Below, one piece after another: positions 1 through 7,850 of a stretch of 64,000 bases of DNA. The notes under the pieces were generated by a model, which searched no databases, had not been told where the DNA came from, and saw nothing but the letters and a program-made list of their open reading frames with translations. The position numbers and the translations under genes are program-made. This DNA comes from Oscillatoria nigro-viridis PCC 7112 (GTDB lineage Bacteria; Cyanobacteriota; Cyanobacteriia; Cyanobacteriales; Microcoleaceae). The stretch is from NCBI RefSeq assembly GCF_000317475.1, contig NC_019729.1, forward strand, positions 944,501-1,008,500, given 5' to 3'. Numbering within the stretch: the first letter of the stretch is position 1; every line of letters starts with the position of its first letter.

Positions 1-66
1 GAACAGAAAGAATTTAACCGAATTCAACAGCAACTGCGACAGAGTGGCGCGATTGTATCCAAATAA
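1..66 (+). CDS. 3' end of an unidentified protein (partial)
   Basis: An open frame enters from the left edge and ends at a TAA at 64-66, giving a 21-residue charged, glutamine-rich tail (EQKEFNRIQQQLRQSG...). The rest of the gene lies outside the window, so no function can be assigned. The glutamine-rich amphipathic character would suit a helical C-terminus. Confidence 0.45.
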   Translation, partial: EQKEFNRIQQQLRQSGAIVSK

Positions 67-519
67 ATGACAAATGTAAAGAATTCTGTAGTATTGCTGA
101 CACTTTCCACAAATCGTACACAATAGAAAGATACAGCATAAATAAAAAACAAACTTTAACCAGAACAGGTGTTTTGCTGTTTTACTTGTGAATCGCCAAC
201 CTCAGGAGAACGGTGTCCGGGAGGCGACTGGCTAACAAAGCTGTACTTGCGACGATAAAAGTTAATTCGGGTTGAGAGTAGTTGTTAAAACAAAAAAAGT
301 GGTGCAGGGTTTTTACCGTTTCCCCTGCTTCGCAGTCTCTGAGGAGAGGCTAAACCCTCTACTAGAACAGCCTGACGAGATTGGCACAGGTTTTGACAGT
401 TGCTCAGACCGATTTTTGAATTCAGTGTTTGAGAAAATTGAGGAAATGCTCGCTGAGGAGCATTGCAGGACTTAGGATTAAATAAGTCCTGCTTTAGTTT
501 GGGAAATTTAAGTTCTGTT
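67..519. other. Intergenic stretch without a convincing gene
   Basis: This holds one weak 67-codon reading frame (272-475, plus strand, TTG start) with no recognisable domain and no clear ribosome binding site. It could be a small gene or chance. AT-rich sequence at 67-180 follows the end of the partial gene. No terminator or RNA gene was recognised. Confidence 0.4.
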
Positions 520-966
520 TTACTCTGACGTGCGTTTTCGCAATATCTCCCTTACTTCCATTAAAATCTGGCCCAACATATTTTTGCCGCTGCCATCTTT
601 ACCGCAACCCCAATAGTAATCAATAGGAGAATTTTCGACTATTTCCTCATCGCCAGTAGCGAGTAAAATTTCTCTAATTTCGGGATGAGTTTCAAATTTG
701 CGGAGTACGGCTTTTCCCATGATACCATCTTTTACTTCTTCCCAATCTTTGCGGAGGGGACGAGAGCGATCGCGCCCCATTTTTGCTGCATCTTTCGGCG
801 TTTTTGCTTGGCGAATTTGTTCGCAGTGAGGTGTATTCGGAAACTTCTGCGCTTGAAAATAATGCTCGCTAGTTGCCCAATATTCTCCGTCTAACTCGAG
901 TCCATGACTGGAAAAATTAGAAAAACAGCCGTATTCGCTGCCAGTGGTGTAGAAGTAGATAGCCAT
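520..966 (-). CDS. NADAR family protein (YbiA-like N-glycosidase)
   Basis: A 148-residue protein of the NADAR/DUF1768 family. The E. coli relative YbiA hydrolyses the N-glycosidic bond of early riboflavin-pathway intermediates, which is thought to remove reactive damaged metabolites. Visible family features are the N-terminal FSNF segment, the W-x-T-S-E-H-Y-F-Q-A-Q-K-F block near residues 30-42, the GR-D-RS-PLR segment near 64-72 and the YYWGCG-DG-G-N-LG block near 117-132. Length matches the family (about 150). It stands alone, on the strand opposite to the next intact gene. NADAR domains also occur in ADP-ribose-related defence loci, but nothing here points to that. Confidence 0.85.
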   Translation of the reverse strand: MAIYFYTTGSEYGCFSNFSSHGLELDGEYWATSEHYFQAQKFPNTPHCEQIRQAKTPKDAAKMGRDRSRPLRKDWEEVKDGIMGKAVLRKFETHPEIREILLATGDEEIVENSPIDYYWGCGKDGSGKNMLGQILMEVREILRKRTSE

Positions 967-1406
967 AAAGTCTGCGATTTCAATTTCGTTAATAATCTTG
1001 GTTTATCGTCAGTTTTCCCTCTCTGGATTATCCACTATCTTCAACCGCAAATCAATAGTTTCAAGATGGGAACCGATGTAAGACAGCAGGGCGTAGATAA
1101 ATACTATCACCCCTACCATTTCCAAAATTTCCTCAACACAAACCATCAAACCGTATATCAAGTTTCGTTGAGTTACCGCATCTGCATAATAGCCACCAAC
1201 CATTTCCATGCCAAGTGCTCCACCCACATATATACTGCCTGCTAGCAAGAAAAAGTCCCTTATTTTCCGTGGTAGGTACAGGAGAAAATTGAGATAAGCC
1301 AGCGCAGTAACCGCAACAAAAATCGCCCCCGGAATTACCCAAATGAAGTAAAAAATTCCCCCTAAATGCAGTGCCTTTCGGGGTGCATCTCACTTTGGCA
1401 CATACA

Positions 1407-2180
1407 TCAAATTGAAAGTTGACCGTTGAGATAAGCACAGCGAAGAGCAAGCATAGAGGAAACGTTCTCAATATTCCATTGCGCTCCCGATATTTTTACC
1501 CTTAATCCAATGCGTTTTATTGTTGATTCCACTGTTCCAGAACCAATCGAACTTATGGATTCTTCTTTGTAGTATTGGTAATTTACTATTCGGCAGCGAT
1601 GGGTATCTAAATAATTGCAAAACGTTTTAAATGCTTGACCTTTAAAGTCTTTAAATAAATTTATAACTTCATCAACTTTGCCTTGCCATAACATATTTTC
1701 GGCTAATTTCAATCGTTTTATTGAACCCCCTACCTTGTAGAGATTTTCTTTCAGATGATACCAATCTAAGATTTCTTGTCTTTGTTCATTGTCTCCAATT
1801 TCTTTAAATATGTTCCAAATTCCGGCATGGCCATCTCCGAGGCAATACATAGGATGTAGTAATTTTTGGCTATTAGTCCAATCAATTAAATCTTGATTAT
1901 TTTGAAAAAACGCTCCCGCATAAATATTATCTAAACACACGGCTTTATAGTCTTTCCAGTAACAGCTCTCGCCCTTGGTTGCGTTGCGTAGTCTGACTTT
2001 ACCGCCATCCAATGTAATTTCTTTGACTCCTTGTTGAGATGTAGGCAATTCCAATTCTTGTCTTTTGACTAATCTTTGTAATGTACTGTGAGAAATTTTG
2101 ATCCCAGTAAATTTTTCCAAATCTTTTTCTGCCATTTGATAAGATTCGTTAGCACTGATTAAAAGACAGCAATTTTCCAT
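1407..2180 (-). CDS. ISKra4-type transposase, catalytic part (ORFB)
   Basis: 257 residues from the first internal ATG. The open frame itself extends further 5' to about 2271, where it overlaps ORFA. The DDE transposase features are visible: ITLDGGKVRLR (first Asp), CLGDGHAGIW with the following ILDWYHLKENLY (second Asp region and D-W-Y-H), and GSGTVESTIKR...GAQWN near the C-terminus (catalytic Glu). It would catalyse movement of the element at 1381-2560. The protein is probably made as an ORFA-ORFB fusion. Confidence 0.8.
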   Translation of the reverse strand: MENCCLLISANESYQMAEKDLEKFTGIKISHSTLQRLVKRQELELPTSQQGVKEITLDGGKVRLRNATKGESCYWKDYKAVCLDNIYAGAFFQNNQDLIDWTNSQKLLHPMYCLGDGHAGIWNIFKEIGDNEQRQEILDWYHLKENLYKVGGSIKRLKLAENMLWQGKVDEVINLFKDFKGQAFKTFCNYLDTHRCRIVNYQYYKEESISSIGSGTVESTIKRIGLRVKISGAQWNIENVSSMLALRCAYLNGQLSI

Positions 2181-2263
2181 CAGGGGACTAAATTGACTGT
2201 AAGCTTTTAAGCCAAAATATTTTGCCTGATTATCTGTAATGTCGAGCGATCCGATTATTGATT

Positions 2264-2545
2264 TTATTTTTCGGGGTTTTCCTGTTTGAATTCCTGATAC
2301 TGCTGAAAAAAAAAGCTACCTATTTCTGGACCAACCTCTGATAACATTTTCTGACGGACTGCTTTTTCTATACTTTCAAAAGTTTTTAACTCAGTTGGCT
2401 CTGTATTTCTGTAAAGAATTTTTGCTACCGCTTTTAAGTGGGCTTTTAGTTGTTGTTGGTCTGAGGGTGTCATTTTATTTACCTCATCTTTATTTGACGA
2501 TTTTACTAGCTTTTTCATTTTAACTCTTTTTTGACACATTCGCAA
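2264..2545 (-). CDS. ISKra4-type transposase, upstream frame (ORFA)
   Basis: This is the N-terminal part of the transposase, about 75-93 residues depending on the start (MKKLVKSSN... is a reasonable start after a lysine-rich lead). It ends ...FKQENPEK at TAA. The stop lies in the A-rich run GAAAAATAAAA. A -1 slip on the last AAA codon would continue into ...IKSIIGSLDITDNQAKYFGLKAYS..., which is in frame with the DDE domain downstream. This is consistent with a frameshift-produced full-length transposase, as inferred for some ISKra4 members. Confidence 0.7.
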   Translation of the reverse strand: MRMCQKRVKMKKLVKSSNKDEVNKMTPSDQQQLKAHLKAVAKILYRNTEPTELKTFESIEKAVRQKMLSEVGPEIGSFFFQQYQEFKQENPEK

Positions 2546-3037
2546 AAGTGAGATGCACCCGCCTTTCGCAAGTCGTTAATAATTAATATTTCGTGCAGAC
2601 TCAATATTTCATCTAAAGAAAAAAATACAAACATGAACGCCAGCGCTTTCCAGTGTTCAAAATACCGATCGCCCTGCTTCTTCTTAGCACTAGCAATAAT
2701 ACCTAGCAAAATCGCGCAAAACAGCAAAGTAAATGACGAGTACCACGAAGGATAATTTATTTCTCTGTCTAAGTTAAACAAACTAATCCAGCGTTCTTGA
2801 TAGTTAAAACCGTAGCGCAGAACTTGTACGATGCAACCAGCAACAGCAAAGAAGATCACCCAAATGCTGAGAGAGTAGGCAACTCTCTTCGGCGAAACAG
2901 AAATAATGAATTTCATCAAGTTTTTGATAAACTAGAACAAGCAAAATCAAACTATAAAGTAAAAAGTTAAAAATGGCAATAGCGGCGCAATCCGCCACCT
3001 CGGATTTTTATCTACAAAAAATTACCAATCACTGACA

Positions 3038-4105
3038 ATGCACGTTCAAATTGAAACCTTCACTGTCCGCAAGCGGTTTGCCCTTACCATCAGCCGCGGT
3101 ACAACAGCCCAAAGTACGAATTTATGGGTAAAATTAGCACACGAAGGCATCGAAGGTTGGGGAGAAGCATCGCCCTTTTCCACAGGTTCTCGGCCCCAAA
3201 CTACCGAAATTCTGCTAGCTGCATTGCAGGAAGTTGCACCGCTGCTAGAAAAGTTGACTCCGTTCGATCGCCAAAAAGTCGAACAAGTATTAACCGAGGT
3301 CAACTTACCCTCAGCCGCCCGCGCCGGCATCGACATGGCAATGCACGACTGGCTGGGGAAAAAAGCAGGCTTGCCGCTGTGGAAAATGTGGGGATTAGAT
3401 CGATCGCGCATCGTCCCCACCTCCGTCACAATCGGCATTAATTCGCCGAGGAGTGCGAGAGAAAGAGTGCGCGATTGGTTTGGCAAAGATGCGACTGTTC
3501 CAGGAAGCCTCAAATACCGCGCCGTTAAAGTTAAATTAGGAAATCCAGAAGGAATTGAAGCCGACAAAGCTATGCTAATAGCAGTGAGAGACGAAGCGCC
3601 AACTAACATTCAAATCAGTGTTGATGCTAACGGTGGCTGGAGTTTGACCAGCGCGATCGAAATGTGTCGCTGGCTGGAAAAATACCGGATAAATTATGTA
3701 GAACAGCCGCTTTCACCGGTAGCCGATATGGATGAATTCTCAGAACTGTACCGTAAATCGCCCCTGCCAATTTTTGCTGATGAAAGTTGCTTTAATAGTT
3801 CCGATATACCCAAGTTAGCGCACTGCGTCCACGGCATCAATATCAAAATGATGAAGTCAGGGGGATTGACCGAAGCAATGCGGATGATTCACACCGCAAA
3901 AGCCTGCAATTTGCAAGTAATGTTCGGCTGCTATTCAGATAGCGCGATCGCAAATACAGCAGCAGCACAACTTTCACCGCTAGCTGACTATTTGGATTTG
4001 GACAGTCACTTAAATTTATTAGACGATCCTTTCAGCGGTGCGATCGTCGAAAATGGGTGTTTGCTGCCAAACGAGCGATCGGGATTGGGAGTGAGGCGAA
4101 TTTAG
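3038..4105 (+). CDS. Enolase-superfamily epimerase/racemase (dipeptide epimerase or DgcA-like)
   Basis: 355 residues of the mandelate racemase/muconate-lactonizing group. The family catalytic set is complete: K164-x-K166 in AVKVKLG, metal ligands D196 (SVDANGG), E222 (YVEQPL) and D248 (FADES), and K270 in INIKMMKSGG. Relatives epimerise L-Ala-D/L-Glu dipeptides. A close relative, DgcA, racemises N-acetyl-D-glutamate in a D-glutamate pathway with the DUF1611 protein DgcN. A DUF1611 gene lies one gene downstream at 5118, so the DgcA-type role is attractive. Annotation pipelines usually call this family dipeptide epimerase. Both activities involve D-Glu from peptidoglycan turnover. Confidence 0.85.
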   Translation: MHVQIETFTVRKRFALTISRGTTAQSTNLWVKLAHEGIEGWGEASPFSTGSRPQTTEILLAALQEVAPLLEKLTPFDRQKVEQVLTEVNLPSAARAGIDMAMHDWLGKKAGLPLWKMWGLDRSRIVPTSVTIGINSPRSARERVRDWFGKDATVPGSLKYRAVKVKLGNPEGIEADKAMLIAVRDEAPTNIQISVDANGGWSLTSAIEMCRWLEKYRINYVEQPLSPVADMDEFSELYRKSPLPIFADESCFNSSDIPKLAHCVHGINIKMMKSGGLTEAMRMIHTAKACNLQVMFGCYSDSAIANTAAAQLSPLADYLDLDSHLNLLDDPFSGAIVENGCLLPNERSGLGVRRI

Positions 4106-4148
4106 ATTGTAGAATAGAAGTATCGCTCAAAACACATCTGGAGATACT

Positions 4149-5036
4149 ATGATGCCAGTGGAATCAATAGGAGAGCAAATTAATAGAGAAGCCAAACTTT
4201 TCTTTGAAGAACACAAGCCGCCGACTGATTTAATTTTTGATGATGGTGCAGAAATGGAAAGCAACCGCCACCGTATAGCAATGAATGTTTTAATCCGTTC
4301 GGTAGAACTAGGTTTAGCTCACCGGAACGATTTTTTTGTCGGTGGCAATATGTTTATTTATTACAGCGTTAAACAAGTTCGGAATCAGGATTTCCGAGGC
4401 CCGGATTTTTTCGCTGTGTTGGGTGTTGACGGCGATACTTCCCGACAAGGTTGGGTAGTTTGGAATGAAAACGGACGTTACCCGGATGTGATTTTGGAAC
4501 TGCTGTCGCCATCAACGGCTAATGAGGATACAGGCAAAAAAAAGGATATTTACGAGCAGGTTTTTAGAACTCCTGATTACTTTGTTTTCGATCCTTTTGA
4601 TCCGAATTCTTTGCGGGGATGGCATTTAGATAATAATCAACGCTATCAGCCGTTAGTACCCGACGAGCGGGGTTGGCTGTGGTGCGAAACGTTAGGTTTT
4701 TGGTTGGGTACTTGGGAAGGAATTGTCGATCGAGAAACAGCGACTTGGGTGCGTTTTTTCGATGAATCTGGCAATTTAGTTTTGTTGCCGGAGGAAGCCG
4801 CTCAACAAGAAGCCGAAGCCGCTCAACAGCAAGCCGAAGCCGCTCAACAGCAAGCCGAAGCCGCTCAACAACAAGCCGAAGCCGCTCAACAACAAGCCGA
4901 AGCCGCTCAACAACAAGCCGAAGCCGCTCAACAGCAAGCGGAACAGGAACGCCAGCGAGCCTCGCGACTAGAGGCCAGATTGCGAGAATTGGGAGAAGAT
5001 CCGAACGATCTTACCCTGAACCCAAATCACAGCTAA
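4149..5036 (+). CDS. Uma2 family endonuclease-like protein with heptad-repeat tail
   Basis: 295 residues. Residues about 15-200 form a Uma2/DUF820 domain, a PD-(D/E)XK-type fold very abundant in cyanobacteria. Visible motifs are GPDFF near 98, PDVILELLSPST near 118-129 and a following D...K. The C-terminal part is a run of about seven AEAAQQQ heptads (residues about 216-265), then a charged tail that ends with the R-L-E-A-R-L-R-E-L-G motif usual for these proteins. The tail should form a coiled coil. The cellular role of Uma2 proteins is largely unknown. It sits between two genes that look functionally linked and is probably a later insertion. Confidence 0.8.
   Translation: MMPVESIGEQINREAKLFFEEHKPPTDLIFDDGAEMESNRHRIAMNVLIRSVELGLAHRNDFFVGGNMFIYYSVKQVRNQDFRGPDFFAVLGVDGDTSRQGWVVWNENGRYPDVILELLSPSTANEDTGKKKDIYEQVFRTPDYFVFDPFDPNSLRGWHLDNNQRYQPLVPDERGWLWCETLGFWLGTWEGIVDRETATWVRFFDESGNLVLLPEEAAQQEAEAAQQQAEAAQQQAEAAQQQAEAAQQQAEAAQQQAEAAQQQAEQERQRASRLEARLRELGEDPNDLTLNPNHS
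4797..4942 (+). repeat. 21-bp tandem repeat encoding AEAAQQQ heptads
   Basis: About seven near-identical 21-bp units (GCCGCTCAACARCAAGCCGAA) lie in tandem inside the Uma2 gene. Copies differ only at synonymous CAA/CAG positions. The 21-bp period is exactly one coiled-coil heptad, so copy-number change by slippage would lengthen or shorten the coil without a frameshift. Confidence 0.9.
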
Positions 5037-5046
5037 CACCCAATCG

Positions 5047-5096
5047 ATTTTAGATTTTAGATTTTAGATTTTAAAGAGAATCTAAAATCTAAAATT
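5047..5096. repeat. ATTTTAG-type short repeat with inverted copy
   Basis: TTTTAGATTTTAGATTTTAG is followed by its inverse, TCTAAAATCTAAAA, giving an AT-rich hairpin between the Uma2 gene and the DUF1611 gene. The same short motif recurs at about 10704-10743, 15691-15735, 18083-18115 and 38190-38215, always in spacers or in damaged genes. Confidence 0.75.
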
Positions 5097-5117
5097 GCCC
5101 GTCTCAAAAGTGAATCA

Positions 5118-6167
5118 ATGACTAAAAACTATCCGATCAAAAATGGTAAAGTTGCAATCCTGCTCCACGAGGGCATAATCGGCACTTCCGGCAAAACAGG
5201 TTTAGCCTTTTTGCGCTACAGCGAAGCACAAATTGTAGCAGTAATAGACCACCAATGTGCCGGACAATCTTTACCAGAATTAACGGGCATTCCTCAACAA
5301 GTACCGATAGTTGCTTCCGTTGCAGAAGCACTGCAATTTGCGCCGGATATTCTGCTAATTGGTATCGCTCCTTCCGGCGGTGTTTTGCCTCCGGAATGGA
5401 TGGCAGAAATTCATCAAGCCGTAGCAGCAGGTTGGTCAGTTGTCAACGGTTTGCACACCAAAATTGCACCGCTAATTGCAGTGGCTTTAACCGAAAATCA
5501 ATGGATTTGGGACGTGCGTCAGGAACCGAAATCTGTCGGGGCGATCGCCTCTGCTGCAGCCGCTAAATTAAGCTGTCGCCGCGTATTAACTGTCGGCACA
5601 GATATGAGCGTTGGCAAAATGTCAACCAGTCTGGAACTCAATCGCACTTGCTTGCGGCGGGGTTTGCGTTCCAAATTTTTAGCAACGGGACAAACTGGTT
5701 TAATGATCGGAAATGAAGGCCTTCCTTTGGATGCAGTGCGAGTTGATTTCGCCGCGGGTGCTGTCGAACAAATGGTGATAAAATTGGGTTCGGAATGCGA
5801 TATTCTGCACGTAGAAGGGCAAGGTTCGCTATTGCATCCGGGTTCGACGGCGACTCTGCCGCTGTTGCGGGGTTCGCAGCCAACTCACTTAATTTTAGCC
5901 CACAGAGCCGGACAAACTAGCATTCGCAATCGCCCGCACGTATCGATTCCCACTTTATCGAAAGTGGTCGAATTGTACGAAATGTTAGCTGCTGCTGCGG
6001 GTGCTTTTGCAGGGGGAAAAGTGAGCGCGATCGCCCTCAACACTCATCACTTAAATGAGCCAGATGCGCTGTTAGCAATAGCTGAAGTTCAAGCAGAAAC
6101 GGGATTGCCTTGTACCGATCCCGTAAGGTTTGGCGCGGAGGTTTTGTGGGAGGCGATCGACAGTTGA
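5118..6167 (+). CDS. DUF1611 protein, DgcN-like (putative D-glutamate N-acetyltransferase)
   Basis: 349 residues. An N-terminal Rossmann-like part (about 1-140) precedes a P-loop-like segment VGTDMSVGKMST near 160-171, characteristic of DUF1611 proteins. DUF1611 was an orphan family until DgcN was shown in marine bacteria to N-acetylate D-glutamate, with DgcA then racemising the product. The enolase-superfamily gene at 3038 on the same strand supports that pairing here. Substrate specificity cannot be read from sequence. The ATG at 5118 follows a short repeat and has no strong ribosome binding site. Confidence 0.8.
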   Translation: MTKNYPIKNGKVAILLHEGIIGTSGKTGLAFLRYSEAQIVAVIDHQCAGQSLPELTGIPQQVPIVASVAEALQFAPDILLIGIAPSGGVLPPEWMAEIHQAVAAGWSVVNGLHTKIAPLIAVALTENQWIWDVRQEPKSVGAIASAAAAKLSCRRVLTVGTDMSVGKMSTSLELNRTCLRRGLRSKFLATGQTGLMIGNEGLPLDAVRVDFAAGAVEQMVIKLGSECDILHVEGQGSLLHPGSTATLPLLRGSQPTHLILAHRAGQTSIRNRPHVSIPTLSKVVELYEMLAAAAGAFAGGKVSAIALNTHHLNEPDALLAIAEVQAETGLPCTDPVRFGAEVLWEAIDS

Positions 6168-6210
6168 TCTGCTACAATCAATTACAACTAGCAAATCGCT
6201 ACATAAAACT

Positions 6211-6852
6211 ATGACACAAAGCATTCAAGCAAAAACACTGACCCTGCTAGATGTCGAAACAAAATTTAATTTTCAACTTTGTGAAGACGAGCAATTCTTC
6301 CGGGAGTGGATTGACGACTTACCGGAAATTAGCGATGACAAAAAGCGATCGCTCGACAACCTAAAAGCAGGTTATATCAACAGTGTCAAGTACGCGATGC
6401 TGGAAGATACCGTAAAAATGGTGGTACTGGCTCCCTTGCTATTTTTAGCAGATTTCTACTTGACTCCCTTTCACATAGAGGCAGAAAAATCAGTAGAACT
6501 GACTATTGAAGATGAAGATACAATTGTCAGGGGTAGCATCGATGTCCTGCTATTGCTGAAATCTTTTTGGGTAGTTGCGATCGAAGCCAAACGCTCTCAA
6601 TATTCCGTTGAAGCTGGGCTTCCTCAGTTACTATTTTATATGCTGAATGACCCCAGCTCAGAACCAGTAACATTTGGGCTTCTGACAAATGGTAGCAGCT
6701 TTCGATTTATCAAAATGACCAAACGAGACACACCGCAGTATGCCGTATCTAAACTTTTCGATATTGCGAATCCGGGAAATGAACTTTACGAAGTTTTTCG
6801 CATTTTGAAGCGATTAGCTGGTATAATTTCCCATTACAGCACTTCAACTTGA
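6211..6852 (+). CDS. HsdR_N-like restriction endonuclease subunit R-type protein
   Basis: 213 residues starting at the ATG of MTQSIQAK; an in-frame upstream extension overlaps the preceding gene and is less likely. A PD-(D/E)XK core is visible: GSIDVLLLL near residue 111 and VVAIEAKRS near 125 (the E-x-K), as in the N-terminal nuclease domain of type I restriction R subunits. There is no helicase domain and no hsdM or hsdS nearby, so it is a stand-alone family common in cyanobacteria rather than a working restriction system. Confidence 0.7.
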   Translation: MTQSIQAKTLTLLDVETKFNFQLCEDEQFFREWIDDLPEISDDKKRSLDNLKAGYINSVKYAMLEDTVKMVVLAPLLFLADFYLTPFHIEAEKSVELTIEDEDTIVRGSIDVLLLLKSFWVVAIEAKRSQYSVEAGLPQLLFYMLNDPSSEPVTFGLLTNGSSFRFIKMTKRDTPQYAVSKLFDIANPGNELYEVFRILKRLAGIISHYSTST

Positions 6853-6861
6853 ATACACAAT

Positions 6862-7377
6862 ATGGAACTAAATTCTGAAAGTAACAATAAATTCAGTAAA
6901 GCTCACTTTGACTTTAAAAATTTGCCCCAACTCACCAACCCTTGGCGACAGCTAAATCTGCAAGGAGTAGCTTTAGGTTTGATTCGCTTGCCGGCGGGCG
7001 ATGGCTACACATTTACTCACAGCCACGCAGAACAAGAAGAAGTTTATATTGTAGTTGAAGGCAAGGGCCTGATGGTTGTAGATGGAGAACTATTGACACT
7101 TGAGGGCGGCGATATTGTGAGAGTTTCTCCCGCAGCAAAGAGAGCATTAAAAGCTGCTGAAAATACAGCCTTGTTTGCGATCTGTACTGGAGGATTGGCC
7201 GCAGGTTATCCCAAGCAACCCAACGCGCGCTATCTGATAGATGATGGAATTCCGGATTATGACGATGTTCCGCCTTGGTATGAGGGAAATCCCGAAATTG
7301 CCGAGAAAAATGCACGGTTAAAAGAAAGGATGTTGAAAGCTCAAGCCAAACGAGACAGCAAACAGGAATCATCATGA
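6862..7377 (+). CDS. Cupin-domain protein
   Basis: 171 residues. The central cupin barrel shows motif 1 (HSHAEQEEVYIVVEGKG, metal-binding His/His/Glu near 52-58) and a weak motif 2 (GDIVRVSPAAKRALKA). This implies a small metal-binding beta-barrel, possibly a sugar or metabolite binding or isomerising protein, but no specific substrate can be given. It overlaps the following GNAT gene by four bases (ATGA), so the two are translationally coupled. Confidence 0.8.
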   Translation: MELNSESNNKFSKAHFDFKNLPQLTNPWRQLNLQGVALGLIRLPAGDGYTFTHSHAEQEEVYIVVEGKGLMVVDGELLTLEGGDIVRVSPAAKRALKAAENTALFAICTGGLAAGYPKQPNARYLIDDGIPDYDDVPPWYEGNPEIAEKNARLKERMLKAQAKRDSKQESS

Positions 7378-7850
7378 ATGAAAGTTCTTTTTCGTTGCCG
7401 TCAGAATGCGCCATCCGCCCGGCCTGTGCTCGAGACATCAAATCAATTAGAATGTTAGTGTGGAGCGCCAAACTCGATCCAACTCAGTTGCGCTGGGAGC
7501 AATTCTGGGTCATCGAATGCGAGGGAAAATTGGCAGCTTGCGGACAGTTGCGGAACTTTGCGGGCGCGCAAGAATTGGGCAGTTTGGTGGTGGCGAAAGA
7601 TTGGCGCGATCGAGGTTTGGGAAGCTACCTCACAACATATTTAATTCAACAAGCTACAGAACCGCTATATTTAGAATGTTTGGGAAAGCGACTCGCATCA
7701 TTTTATACTCGCTTTGGCTTCGTAGAAGTTTCCGTACAAGAATTGCCGCAGTCGCTTAAATTCAAGTTCGGTTTGTCTCAATTAGCTAAAACTTTATTCA
7801 AAATTCCTGTAACAATTATGCAGTATCAAGCAGGTTGTCTATCATTATGA
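7374..7850 (+). CDS. GNAT family N-acetyltransferase
   Basis: 158 residues. The acetyl-CoA binding motif A is visible: LGSLVVAKDWRDRGLGSYLT, with the R-x-x-G-x-G-S turn near residues 79-84. The late motif LYLECLGKRLASFYTRFGF is typical of small GNAT enzymes. Substrate is unknown. It overlaps the upstream cupin gene by ATGA. Confidence 0.85.
   Translation: MNESSFSLPSECAIRPACARDIKSIRMLVWSAKLDPTQLRWEQFWVIECEGKLAACGQLRNFAGAQELGSLVVAKDWRDRGLGSYLTTYLIQQATEPLYLECLGKRLASFYTRFGFVEVSVQELPQSLKFKFGLSQLAKTLFKIPVTIMQYQAGCLSL

Larger units (their letters stand above)
1381..2560 (-). mobile_element. ISKra4-type insertion sequence with 8-bp target duplication
   Basis: A 1180-bp element. Its ends are inverted repeats: GGGTGCATCTCACTTT starts at 1381 and its complement ends at 2560. 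Directly flanking copies of GCCTTTCG (1373-1380 and 2561-2568) are the target-site duplication. It carries two overlapping minus-strand frames that together make an ISKra4-family transposase. The clean duplication and in-frame host gene halves show a recent simple insertion. Confidence 0.88.
1009..2916 (-). pseudogene. Six-TM membrane protein gene interrupted by an ISKra4-type element
   Basis: The 5' part (2916 to about 2561) encodes several hydrophobic segments and ends in ...IINDLRKA. The 3' part (about 1380 to 1009) encodes further membrane segments ending ...RLKIVDNPEREN. If the element at 1381-2560 and one copy of the 8-bp duplication GCCTTTCG are removed, the two halves join in frame as ...NDLRKALHLGGIFYFIWV..., with no stop codon. 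The intact ancestor would be about 240 residues with roughly six membrane helices. No family name is recognised. The start is taken as the ATG at 2916 rather than the TTG just upstream. The insertion adds stops, so the gene is presumed inactive. Confidence 0.8.

Noticed and set aside
272..475. 67-codon plus-strand frame as a real gene
   Set aside because: TTG start, no good ribosome binding site, no recognisable similarity; kept only as a remark in the spacer entry.
6211..6852. Working type I restriction system
   Set aside because: Only a short HsdR_N-like domain is present; there is no helicase, hsdM or hsdS in the neighbourhood.
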